Assembly (NCBI GenBank): GCA_949065595.1
Contig: CARSXK010000005.1
Span: forward strand, 1 to 56,113
From: UBA5026 sp949065595
GTDB taxonomy: Bacteria; Bacillota_I; Bacilli_A; RF39; UBA660
Reading direction: 5' to 3'
Length of the DNA stretch: 56,113 nt
Below, one piece after another: positions 24,351 to 32,748 of this stretch. Numbering within the stretch: the stretch's first letter is position 1; each line of letters opens with the position of its first letter. Both the position numbers and the translations under genes were made by a program. Below the pieces are notes generated by a model, which did no database searches, was not told the DNA's origin, and saw only the letters and a program-made list of their open reading frames with translations.

Positions 24351-25640
24351 ATGCAAAAAGAAATCCATCATACCAATTATTTTATTTCAGGACTTGTCAT
24401 CATCCTACTTGGGATTATCATTGTCATTGGAAGTTTAAATTTATATACGAGTATAATACACATACTTGTATTTTCCTTTTTGTTGCTTGGAATTTTTCAA
24501 TTATGGAATTTACTGTCAAAGGGACAAAAAGAAAATACAAAAGAAAAACTATTTTATGCGATATTGAATATTATATTTGCGGTCATTATGAATCTTTTTC
24601 CCAATATTCCGCTATCTGTTGTACCCATTCTTTTTGCCATTTACCTATTATTTCATGGACTTGTAAAAGGAATTAGCGCTTATTTTCTTCTAAAAAATAA
24701 ACAACATAAGTGGAAAGAATTGACTTTTTGTATCTTTTTTATAGTAACTGGAATTATATTTTTATTTTCCCCTTTAGGGCATTTACCAACCATTCTATCA
24801 ATCATTGGCTTATATTGTATCCTACTAGGACTGGGGGAATGGAAAAAGGCAGTACAATCTAAAATCATATTGAAACGCTCCATTCATATTAGTTTGCCTG
24901 CCTTTTTAGATGCTTTTTTTCCAAGACGTATGTTAACAAAAATTAACCGATATTTTAGTGATACGAATTTGCAAGAAGAAGTGATTTTCCAACAACAAAA
25001 AGAATCTTCTATACCCGATTTAGAAATCTTTATCCATGTTGCACCTCAAGGATTCAATCAATTAGGGCATATGGATATTTGCTTTGATGGTAAAATAATT
25101 TCTTATGGAAATTACGATAAAAGTTCCTATCGTATGTTTGATAGCATTGGGGATGGTGTCTTATTTGAAACCACAAAAGCAGCCTATATTCCTTTTTGTA
25201 TTAAACAAAGCAATAAAACATTAATTGGTTTTGGGTTACGATTGACAGATCTACAAAAAGAAAGCATCCGAAAAGAAATAAAGCACATCAAAGAAAAGAC
25301 TTATCTATGGGAATCGATTGCTCAAAAAGATCAAAAAACAGGACACATCAAAAACCGAAAAGAATATGAATATATTGATTTATTATTTTTAGACACCAAT
25401 GCAACTACCTATAAATTTAAAACAGGAGAATTCAAAACTTATTTTGTACTAGGAAGAAATTGTACCTTATTTGCAGACCGTATTGTTGGAAAAAGTGGAA
25501 CTGATATATTAAAAATGGTAGGTATTATTACACCTGGAACATATTTAGATTATTTAGAAAATGAATTTTCTAAAAAAAGTAGTATGGTCATTAGCCGAAC
25601 CATTTACAATGAACAAACCAAAGAAAAAGCGATTTATTAA
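24351..25640 (+). CDS. DUF308/HdeD-like membrane domain fused to a C-terminal enzyme-like domain
   Basis: A 429-aa protein. Residues 1-160 hold six closely spaced hydrophobic helices in three repeats, the layout of HdeD/DUF308 proteins. Residues about 205-429 are soluble. A conserved-looking His (HVAPQGFNQLGHMDICFDG) comes first and a Cys later (YFVLGRNCTLFADRIVG). This H-before-C order, with N-C-T-x-F-A-D, recalls circularly permuted papain/NlpC-like hydrolases (YiiX/DUF4105 type). That assignment is inference. AAAGGTGAG is upstream of ATG 24351. It is the first host-type gene right of the decayed element. Possible roles are cell-envelope amidase or acyltransferase. Confidence 0.6.
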   Translation: MQKEIHHTNYFISGLVIILLGIIIVIGSLNLYTSIIHILVFSFLLLGIFQLWNLLSKGQKENTKEKLFYAILNIIFAVIMNLFPNIPLSVVPILFAIYLLFHGLVKGISAYFLLKNKQHKWKELTFCIFFIVTGIIFLFSPLGHLPTILSIIGLYCILLGLGEWKKAVQSKIILKRSIHISLPAFLDAFFPRRMLTKINRYFSDTNLQEEVIFQQQKESSIPDLEIFIHVAPQGFNQLGHMDICFDGKIISYGNYDKSSYRMFDSIGDGVLFETTKAAYIPFCIKQSNKTLIGFGLRLTDLQKESIRKEIKHIKEKTYLWESIAQKDQKTGHIKNRKEYEYIDLLFLDTNATTYKFKTGEFKTYFVLGRNCTLFADRIVGKSGTDILKMVGIITPGTYLDYLENEFSKKSSMVISRTIYNEQTKEKAIY

Positions 25641-25665
25641 AAAAAAGATTAAAATGTTAACTACA

Positions 25666-25703
25666 GTTGCGCAAATTCCAACCCTAATTGGTGGAATGCA
25701 ACC
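25666..25703 (+). promoter_or_regulatory. Candidate operator with inverted repeat, site 2
   Basis: GGTGGAATGCAACC (25690-25703) matches the site at 6403-6416. Here it also forms an imperfect inverted repeat with GTTGCGCAAATTCCAACC just upstream. It lies 38 bases before the HTH gene at 25741, the same distance as site 1. Confidence 0.55.
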
Positions 25704-25740
25704 AAAGAAAAACATATAGTAGTGATAAAGGAGATGTCAA

Positions 25741-26352
25741 ATGAACATAGGAGAGAAGTTATATGAATTACGAAAAAAGAAGAACTTATCACAAGAAGAA
25801 ATCGCAGATAAACTAAACGTTACCAGACAAACCATATCCAAATGGGAAACCAATCAAAGTATGCCAGATTTGGATAAAATAGTGCCACTTTGTGATCTTT
25901 ATGAAATTTCAACAGATATGTTGTTAAAAGGAACCGAAGAAAAACAACAGGTGTTAACACAATATCCTTCTACACGAAAGGAAAAAGCCAAAACCATTAG
26001 TATTAGTGTTTTTCTATATTTTCTATCCATCATTTGGGTCGTAATATCAGAAGCGATTGATGGAATAAATGAAAACATCCAAGTAGGCGTCTTTTTATTT
26101 ATCTGCGCATTTGCTACAACATATTTAATTTACAAATGCATGAGTTTTCCCAAAGAAAAAATGGAAAAAATACCAAAAAAATATAAAGCAATAAATGAAA
26201 TGGTATCTATTATTTTTCTGCTAATCTATTTAATCATTAGTTTTATCACACATGCATGGGAAATTACTTGGATGATTTGGTTGATATATGCACTTGTAAT
26301 ACAAATCATTCATTCCATCCTCACTTTGAAGGAGGGTTACCATGGAGAATAG
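25741..26352 (+). CDS. XRE-type HTH regulator with membrane tail
   Basis: 203 aa. Residues 4-62 are a Cro/CI helix-turn-helix (ADKLNVTRQTISKWET), followed by a linker and about four hydrophobic helices (residues 85-105, 115-135, 150-170, 172-192). It overlaps the DUF4097 gene by 11 nt, so the two form a unit. Pairs of this kind (HTH plus adhesin-like DUF4097) are common in Bacillota and probably respond to envelope state. GGAGATG precedes the ATG. Self-regulation through the inverted repeat at 25666-25703 is likely. Confidence 0.82.
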   Translation: MNIGEKLYELRKKKNLSQEEIADKLNVTRQTISKWETNQSMPDLDKIVPLCDLYEISTDMLLKGTEEKQQVLTQYPSTRKEKAKTISISVFLYFLSIIWVVISEAIDGINENIQVGVFLFICAFATTYLIYKCMSFPKEKMEKIPKKYKAINEMVSIIFLLIYLIISFITHAWEITWMIWLIYALVIQIIHSILTLKEGYHGE

Positions 26353-27181
26353 AACATATACAATACTTAAAATATCCTTTTTGTCTATCGTTACACTGGT
26401 TTTCATCGGTATATTTATTTTTTTACTCACAAATGGAATTCATTATGGTTGGAAATGGAATTTCAAAAAAGAAAAGAAAATTATTTATGAAAAAACATAT
26501 TCTAACTCCGAATTGGAACAAATATTCATTGATGTAAAAGCGGCGGATATTACTGTGAAATCCTCACAAGACGATGAGATTCATGTGACCATTTATGGGG
26601 AAAAGCAAGAACAGGCAAGTAGTGTTTTGGAGAATCATCAGTTACACATTACAAAAGAAGAAGAAAGTTACTTTTGTTTTGGATTTTGTCCTGATAACAG
26701 CAATGAAATTATGGTATATTTACCAAAAGATACCCACACAACATTGCAATTAAAAACACATAGTGGGAATGTATGGATAGGTGAATTTGCGTATATATCT
26801 GTGGCATTGGAAACCGATAGCGGGGATATAGAGATAGATACAGTAAAAAAAGCAGATTTAAGAACACAAAGCGGTGATATACGAGGAAAAAGTATGGAGA
26901 GTGTCATTGCACAAACGGATTCTGGTGATATTGATATCACCCACGTCACAAAAGATGTGGATTTAAGCACTAGTTCTGGTGATATTGATATGAAAAAATT
27001 TGAAATTTTCAAAAATTCACATATCCAAAGTAACTCTGGAGATGTGTTTATCAGTGATATTACAGATTGTTATCTTTATGTCAAAACAAAAAATGGAGAC
27101 ATACAGATAAAAGAAAACAATCGGTTTTCCGAATTGGAATTACAAATCGAAACCAATAGTGGGGATATTACAGTAAGATAA
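26342..27181 (+). CDS. DUF4097 repeat protein, membrane-anchored
   Basis: 279 aa. One N-terminal transmembrane helix (residues about 10-33) is followed by an exported region. From residue 140 it has at least six units ending in S-G-D-[IV] (TDSGDIEI, TQSGDIRG, TDSGDIDI, TSSGDIDM, SNSGDVFI, TNSGDITV) spaced about 20 residues apart, which build the beta-helix of DUF4097 adhesin-like proteins. GGAGGG precedes the ATG. It is cotranscribed with the HTH membrane protein and is probably its envelope-side partner or target. Confidence 0.88.
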   Translation: MENRTYTILKISFLSIVTLVFIGIFIFLLTNGIHYGWKWNFKKEKKIIYEKTYSNSELEQIFIDVKAADITVKSSQDDEIHVTIYGEKQEQASSVLENHQLHITKEEESYFCFGFCPDNSNEIMVYLPKDTHTTLQLKTHSGNVWIGEFAYISVALETDSGDIEIDTVKKADLRTQSGDIRGKSMESVIAQTDSGDIDITHVTKDVDLSTSSGDIDMKKFEIFKNSHIQSNSGDVFISDITDCYLYVKTKNGDIQIKENNRFSELELQIETNSGDITVR

Positions 27182-27202
27182 GCAACCAAAAGTTGCTTTT
27201 TT
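27180..27202 (+). terminator. Terminator of the HTH-DUF4097 operon
   Basis: AAGCAAC / GTTGCTT followed by TTTTTC. Confidence 0.85.
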
Positions 27203-27252
27203 CGACCTTCTTTTTTCCCATGAGATAGTGTATAATAAATTTGGTGAGAAGT

Positions 27253-27936
27253 ATGGATATGTGGAATCGCTTGGAATTACTAATTGGAAAAGATGCCTTG
27301 GAAAAATTAAAAACCAAAACTATTTTAGTAGTAGGTCTGGGTGGAGTAGGCGGCTATGCAGTAGAAGCATTGGCAAGAAGTGGAATTGGAACCATTATTT
27401 TAGTAGATTATGATACCATTGAAACAAGCAATATCAATCGCCAATTGATTGCCCTAAAATCAACCATTGGCCAGAAAAAAACCGAAGCATGGAACGCAAG
27501 AATTCACGAAATTAATCCTGATTGTCATGTAATTGTAAAGGAAATGTTTTTAAATGGTTTTACCATTCAACAGCTCCATGAAAAAATCGATTATATTATC
27601 GATGCTTGTGATACCATTTCCACTAAAATGGAGTTGATTCGTTATAGTGAAGAAAACCATATTCATATAATTTCTAGCATGGGAATGGGTTATAAGTCAG
27701 ACCCTTCTAAGATATCCATTATGGAATTGAAAAAAACCAGCTATGATCCGATTGCTAGAGCATTACGAAAAATGGTAAAAGAAGAAAAGATAAACACCAA
27801 AATTATGACCGTTTCTAGCATCGAGCCACCACTTCAAAAAACAGAACATAAAATTGCATCTAACGCGTTTGTACCAGCAGTTGCAGGATTACTATGTGCA
27901 AGTTATGTTGTACAAGATATTGTAGGTGAAATATGA
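27253..27936 (+). CDS. tcdA: tRNA threonylcarbamoyladenosine dehydratase
   Basis: A 227-aa E1-like ATP-dependent enzyme that cyclises t6A37 to ct6A in tRNAs. The Rossmann ATP site is VVGLGGVGGYAVEAL (residues 26-40), followed by DYDTIETSNINRQ, the adenylation-site signature of ThiF/MoeB/TcdA. DACDTISTKMELI and the C-terminal PAVAGLLCASYVVQD match YgdL/TcdA. No UBL partner or rhodanese domain is present, which fits TcdA rather than MoeB or ThiF. Start 27253 is chosen (GGTGAG just upstream); TTG 27241 and ATG 27259 are alternatives. Its stop overlaps the next gene as ATGA. Confidence 0.9.
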   Translation: MDMWNRLELLIGKDALEKLKTKTILVVGLGGVGGYAVEALARSGIGTIILVDYDTIETSNINRQLIALKSTIGQKKTEAWNARIHEINPDCHVIVKEMFLNGFTIQQLHEKIDYIIDACDTISTKMELIRYSEENHIHIISSMGMGYKSDPSKISIMELKKTSYDPIARALRKMVKEEKINTKIMTVSSIEPPLQKTEHKIASNAFVPAVAGLLCASYVVQDIVGEI

Positions 27937-28472
27937 AAACAATCGATAAGAGTATGCAAAAAATTATCCAAAACGCAAAAGGGAATGTGTTAGCAATTGT
28001 CCCAACAGAAGCAATGATACAAGCCATACATGAAAATCATGCGATTACCATTTGCGATTTATTATCGAGATCGACCAAAGAAAAAGGGAAAAAAACAATA
28101 TTTTCCAAAAAAACCAAAACATTTCAATTTCAAAAAATGCGTAAAACATTTCATAAAAAGAAAAAAGATATCCTAATTGGTGATATTGGTTCATTAGAAC
28201 GTTATTTTAAGACTTTTATTCCCGATAGTGTTTATATAACCAAAGGATATATTTACTTATTTATAAAAGATCCTAGTTATGATTTTGATTACATCATTAG
28301 ACACTATCAAAGATTTAATATTACCCATGAGATAGAAAAAGCCAAAGATGGAAGCATTTTAATCATTGATGTTTCTCGTGCCAAAAATCATTATTGGAAA
28401 GAAAAAATTTATTATGGAATCGATGTAATAACAGACGCAATTGATATCATTGGAGATGCCCTTGTAAAATAG
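27933..28472 (+). CDS. Orphan protein coupled to tcdA, 179 aa
   Basis: Not recognised. No signal or membrane segment. The first 40 residues look like an alpha/beta opening (NVLAIVPTEAMIQAI), followed by a very basic stretch (residues 45-75, many Lys) and a C-terminal alpha/beta half (ILIGDIGSLERYFKTFIPDS). The C-terminal 20 residues are helical and hydrophobic. It overlaps tcdA by 4 nt and shares its terminator, so a tRNA- or nucleic-acid-related role is plausible but unproven. Confidence 0.6.
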   Translation: MKTIDKSMQKIIQNAKGNVLAIVPTEAMIQAIHENHAITICDLLSRSTKEKGKKTIFSKKTKTFQFQKMRKTFHKKKKDILIGDIGSLERYFKTFIPDSVYITKGYIYLFIKDPSYDFDYIIRHYQRFNITHEIEKAKDGSILIIDVSRAKNHYWKEKIYYGIDVITDAIDIIGDALVK

Positions 28473-28484
28473 GCATCTTTTTTT
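28455..28484 (+). terminator. Terminator of the tcdA unit
   Basis: GATGCC / GGCATC followed by seven T. It overlaps the end of the preceding gene. Confidence 0.85.
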
Positions 28485-28672
28485 ACCATAATTTCCCATA
28501 AAATTATCAAAATTGAAACATAATATTCCTCTAAAATGAAATCATCGGAGGTGATAAGAAAGACAACAACATAAAATAATAAAAAAAAGAATACACTCCT
28601 AAACCAATCAAAGAAGAAGGAAGGTGAGAAATGATACAAAAATCATGATATACTATAAATGAGGTGACTTTT

Positions 28673-29332
28673 ATGTATAAAATTTGTTTAGTCGAAGATG
28701 AAGAGGATTTGAATCATCTAATTACCAATTATCTGAAAAAAGAAGGATATGAGGTCATTTCTTTTATCAAAGGAGCAGATGCATTAGAATACTTACAAAC
28801 GGGTGAAGTTCATTTATGGATTTTAGATATTATGTTAAAAGATGATATAAGTGGGTATGATATCATTCAAAAAATTCGTGCTACCAATCAAAATATTCCT
28901 GTGATTTTTACTTCTGCAAGAGACCAAGATTTGGATAAAATTATCGGTTTGGAATTGGGAAGTGATGACTATGTGACCAAACCATATTCTCCAAAAGAAC
29001 TGGTATTGCGGGTTAACAATATGATGAAACGGGTTTATGCGACTTATTCCAATAAAGTCAAATATGATAATTATGAAATTGATTTGGACAAAAGAATGGT
29101 ATATGAACAAAATAATGAAATTGTTCTAACGAGTTTAGAATATGATTTATTAATTTTATTTTTAGAGCATAAAAATCAGTCCTTTAGTAGAGACACAATA
29201 TTAAAAAAAGTCTGGGGCGAAGATTATTTTGGAAGTGACCGTGTTGTCGATGATTTGGTAAGAAGATTACGTAAAAAAATGAAATCTTTACACATTAGTA
29301 CCATATATGGTTTTGGGTATCGTTTGATATGA
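28673..29332 (+). CDS. OmpR-family response regulator
   Basis: 219 aa. The receiver domain has the acidic pocket VEDEED, phosphoacceptor Asp52 (WILDIML), switch Thr/Ser in VIFTSARD and Lys in YVTKPYSPKEL. The winged-helix output domain (about 125-219) has SLEYDLLILFLEH and VDDLVRRLRKKM, the recognition helix of the OmpR type. Start 28673 follows GAGGTG; a GTG at 28664 lies inside that site. It overlaps the kinase gene as ATGA. The signal and regulon are unknown. Confidence 0.93.
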   Translation: MYKICLVEDEEDLNHLITNYLKKEGYEVISFIKGADALEYLQTGEVHLWILDIMLKDDISGYDIIQKIRATNQNIPVIFTSARDQDLDKIIGLELGSDDYVTKPYSPKELVLRVNNMMKRVYATYSNKVKYDNYEIDLDKRMVYEQNNEIVLTSLEYDLLILFLEHKNQSFSRDTILKKVWGEDYFGSDRVVDDLVRRLRKKMKSLHISTIYGFGYRLI

Positions 29333-30594
29333 AACCGTTAAAAGAAACCGTATATCGACAACTGCTCACCATCGCTGTTTTTATCATTCTAATCATTGCC
29401 ATTTTTTTAGGTATTTTATTACCCAAAATGCTACTTCCTGTTTATGAAAAAAGCATTTATGAATATTTAAAGCAACCATTAGAATTGATTGATTACGAAA
29501 TCAATCAAAATGAATTGAAAAGTGAGGTTGCCTATCTTTATAAGAAAGACAATGGAATTATAATAGCGTCTGAAAATTTGAATCAAATCATCCCATTAGA
29601 AGCCAAACAAATTTTGAAAAATGTGAAAGATACATATGGTAAATTTAAGTATCATGGAAATACTTACTACTATCATACGGTATATACGACCTATGTCACG
29701 AAAATTGCAATTACCAATGACTCTTACATCAAAAATATGAGGAAGGATATTCTTTATAATCTATTTCCAATTTTATTCATAGTACTCATTTTAATTGTAG
29801 GGTTACTCGTTGGCTGGGCAAGAAGACTTGTATTAAAGATAGAACATTTGAAAGAAAAAATTGATAATTTAGATAATGATAATTATGTAGATCATTATCA
29901 TTATTACACAGATGATGAATTAAAATTATTATCCGATGCGATTGATCAAATGAAACATACTTTAAAAGAACAAGATGAATATAAAAATATGATGTATCAA
30001 AATATATCTCATGACTTTAAGACTCCCCTTACTGTCATAAAGTCTTACATGGAAGCCTTGGAAGATCATATGGTGGATACAGAAGAAGCTTATTCAGTTG
30101 TTAAAGAACAAATTGGTAAATTGGAAGCCAAAGTACACTCCTTACTATATTTAAATAAATTAAACTATATCAAAGACTTAAAAATGCAACCAGAAAAAAG
30201 AGTCGACATTACACCCATTTTGAATGCCTCTTTGGAAAAATTCAAATATCATAGACCTGATATTGAATGGAAGGTTGAAATCCATGATAAAACAACAAGT
30301 TACCGTGGTTCTGAAGATATGTGGGAAGCGATTATCGATAATTTACTGAATAATTTTATACGCTATGCTAAATCTTTAATACGAATTACAATCAAAAATA
30401 ATAGAATTACTTTCTACAATGATGGACCCAATATTGATCCCAATATATTGGATGATATTTTTACCCCTTATAAAAAAGGAATTCATGGACAGTTTGGGCT
30501 AGGGTTATCCATTGTGAAAAAAACAATCTCTTTATTTGGTTATGAAATTACAGTTAAAAATGAAAGAAAAGGTGTCAGTTTTATGATAAAATAA
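29329..30594 (+). CDS. Sensor histidine kinase
   Basis: 421 aa. Two membrane helices (about 12-35 and 145-165) flank an extracytoplasmic sensor of about 105 residues, followed by a HAMP-like linker. The H-box NISHDFKTPLTVIKSYMEAL has the phospho-His at residue 228. The ATPase domain has N-box IIDNLLNNFIRYA, G1 FYNDGPNID and G2 GQFGLGLSIVKK. It is translationally coupled to the response regulator. The pair resembles envelope-stress or antimicrobial-peptide sensors, but no transporter target adjoins it. Confidence 0.92.
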   Translation: MKPLKETVYRQLLTIAVFIILIIAIFLGILLPKMLLPVYEKSIYEYLKQPLELIDYEINQNELKSEVAYLYKKDNGIIIASENLNQIIPLEAKQILKNVKDTYGKFKYHGNTYYYHTVYTTYVTKIAITNDSYIKNMRKDILYNLFPILFIVLILIVGLLVGWARRLVLKIEHLKEKIDNLDNDNYVDHYHYYTDDELKLLSDAIDQMKHTLKEQDEYKNMMYQNISHDFKTPLTVIKSYMEALEDHMVDTEEAYSVVKEQIGKLEAKVHSLLYLNKLNYIKDLKMQPEKRVDITPILNASLEKFKYHRPDIEWKVEIHDKTTSYRGSEDMWEAIIDNLLNNFIRYAKSLIRITIKNNRITFYNDGPNIDPNILDDIFTPYKKGIHGQFGLGLSIVKKTISLFGYEITVKNERKGVSFMIK

Positions 30595-30629
30595 AAAGGA
30601 ATTTATACTGCGGTACAAATTCCTTTTTT
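30593..30629 (+). terminator. Terminator of the two-component operon
   Basis: AAAAAGGAATTT / AAATTCCTTTTTT. Confidence 0.87.
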
Positions 30630-30968
30630 AATGAAAATGTAATCATATTTAAACATAAAGAACGATTGCATATTTGAGCCAATTTAAAACAATAGACTTA
30701 AGATTTATATGGTAATGAGTCTATAAAATGAAATGGGGAATATCTCATTAAAAAAATAAGTTATTATAGCTATATCCACTTATTATGAAAGTACATTACA
30801 GTGAAGCCACAAATTTTAGAAACGGAATTTACTGTTGTTGAGCTAGACTCTACAAAGGGTATAAGAAGTGTTTCTTCCATTAATCAATATTTTTTTTTGA
30901 TTGAATAAAAGAAAAAAAGAGAGTATACTATAGACATAACATAGAAAATAGAATAAGGAGGAAATCAT
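30630..30968 (+). other. Intergenic region before the pseudopilin gene
   Basis: No supported gene. A 30-odd codon frame opens at GTG 30800 (TEFTVVELDSTKGIRSVSS) but lacks a ribosome site, so I do not call it. Near the right end TATACT (about 30927-30932) could be the -10 for the pseudopilin gene, and GGAGG (30958-30962) is its ribosome site. Confidence 0.5.
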
Positions 30969-32654
30969 ATGTCAAAAAAAGGTTTTACAATGATTGAGTT
31001 ATTGGGAGTATTTACTATCCTCGCTGTTATATTGTTGATTACAATTCCATCGTTGACTGGTTTATTGAAAAAACAAAAAGAAAATGCTTATCAAAAATAT
31101 TTAAACGACTTATATTTAGCAGCGGAAGCATATGTCCAAACAAGTGATGCATATGAATTTCAAATTCCCAATCAAAAGGTATATGTAAAAATAGAAGAAT
31201 TGGTGACATCAAAATATTTGAAAAATACCATTATAAATCCGCAAACCAATGAAAAAGTAAACTTAAATCATTATATTGAAATTACATGGAATCAAGATCA
31301 AACATTTCATTATGCTTATTTAGAGGAAAAACCAGTGGAAATTCCAATATACAAAGAATTATTATTAAATGGAGCAGATCCAGTATTAAAAGGAAATCTA
31401 ATTCCCGTTGTAATAGAAAGTGATGCCACAGTAAAAAAAGCGGATATTACTCAAAAATGGTATCAATATGAAAACAAAGAATGGGCCAATGCCGTCATAT
31501 TAAAAGATGAAAGCATTATATATGAAAACAATGAAATCATTCCAGAAGAAAATATCGAAAGTTATTTTGTATGGATTCCCAAATATAGTTATCAACTATG
31601 GGATATGGGAGAATATAGTGGGTTAACTAGTGTAAATAATAGTAAAACACATAGTATTGCAATTCACTTTGGACTAGAAAATACAACAGATACCCAAGAA
31701 GGAGAGTGTACAACTCCAAGATTGGCAGGAGAATCTGGCAATTGTAAAATTGGGGATTATATGACACACCCTGCCTTTTTATCATTTCATGTAAATGGCT
31801 TTTGGGTAGGAAAGTTTCAAACAGGGTATGAAGGAGCAACAACCAAAGAAGAAGCAGAAGAGAATCGCGTAGATGTTTCTAAAGTGATTATCAAACCCAA
31901 TGTTCATAGTTGGACTAAAATAAGTGTAGGAAATATGTTTCAAACCAGCTATGAATATCAAAGAGAACTAGATAGTCATATGATGAAAAATACGGAATGG
32001 GGAGCCGTTGCCTATTTATCCCATTCCATTTACGGAATCAACGGAAAAATAAGATTAAACAATAATAGTAACATTATAACAGGGTATTCTGCTACGGAAG
32101 AAGCAACGATATGGAATATGAATGGTGGAAGTGTAGAAGGAAATCGTTATGAAGGAACAGAGCCAGGAATAGATGGAAGCTATACAGTAAACTACCGAAA
32201 TCCACTATCTGAAGTGAGTTCAACAACAGGAAATAAAACAGGAATATATGATATGAGTGGAAGTACATTAGAAAATGTAATGGGATACACGAGTGTTGCC
32301 AATATAGAAGGTGGTGCGAGTGGAATCACAAATCAATATCCAGACTTTTTTACCAATGCCAATTGGAGCAAATATTATGATCGCTATACATCGACGTTAA
32401 ATACGAATTATACAAACCGTATCTTGGGCGATGCAACTGGAGAAATGGGACCATTTGAACTGTATAAATATGGAAACTATGAGACTTATATATCAAGTTG
32501 GTATAGTACATATTCATTTAGTCCTTATAATACACATCCTTGGGTTGGTCGAGGTGGAGGCTATAATTCTGGTAAAATTGGTAATATTTGGGTATTTAGT
32601 GTCAATGATGGAGCTGCTGGTGGACCTACTTTTCGTATCGTTTTAGCTCCATAA
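30969..32654 (+). CDS. Large pseudopilin with lectin/FGE-like C-terminal domain
   Basis: 561 aa. The N-terminus KKGFTMIELLGVFTILAVIL is a class III prepilin signal: peptidase cleavage after the Gly, methylatable residue, Glu at +5, then a hydrophobic helix. Residues 35-120 are pilin-like. From about 200 to the end lies a large domain: YFVWIPKYSYQLWD, GFWVGKFQTGYEG, NTEWGAVAYLSHSIYG, GIYDMSGSTLENVMG, a GRGGGY motif near the C-terminus, and final FRIVL. This pattern matches formylglycine-enzyme/C-type-lectin folds used as display or binding domains. No pilus assembly ATPase is in the window. It probably acts as a surface-exposed, pilus-tip-like binding protein. Confidence 0.83.
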   Translation: MSKKGFTMIELLGVFTILAVILLITIPSLTGLLKKQKENAYQKYLNDLYLAAEAYVQTSDAYEFQIPNQKVYVKIEELVTSKYLKNTIINPQTNEKVNLNHYIEITWNQDQTFHYAYLEEKPVEIPIYKELLLNGADPVLKGNLIPVVIESDATVKKADITQKWYQYENKEWANAVILKDESIIYENNEIIPEENIESYFVWIPKYSYQLWDMGEYSGLTSVNNSKTHSIAIHFGLENTTDTQEGECTTPRLAGESGNCKIGDYMTHPAFLSFHVNGFWVGKFQTGYEGATTKEEAEENRVDVSKVIIKPNVHSWTKISVGNMFQTSYEYQRELDSHMMKNTEWGAVAYLSHSIYGINGKIRLNNNSNIITGYSATEEATIWNMNGGSVEGNRYEGTEPGIDGSYTVNYRNPLSEVSSTTGNKTGIYDMSGSTLENVMGYTSVANIEGGASGITNQYPDFFTNANWSKYYDRYTSTLNTNYTNRILGDATGEMGPFELYKYGNYETYISSWYSTYSFSPYNTHPWVGRGGGYNSGKIGNIWVFSVNDGAAGGPTFRIVLAP

Positions 32655-32658
32655 TATC

Positions 32659-32706
32659 AAAAAGAATTACTTTTTTGTCAATTAAAAGCATAATTCTTTT
32701 TTTTTT
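32659..32706 (+). terminator. Terminator after the pseudopilin gene
   Basis: AAAGAATTA (32661-32669) pairs with TAATTCTTT, followed by a long T-run. Confidence 0.75.
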
Positions 32707-32748
32707 AAGAAAATATCTGTATAATATATTCAGAAATAGGGTGATGAT

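Noticed and set aside
30800..30910. Short ORF before the pseudopilin gene (VVELDSTKGIRSVSS)
   Set aside because: GTG start without a ribosome site, and no recognisable family.
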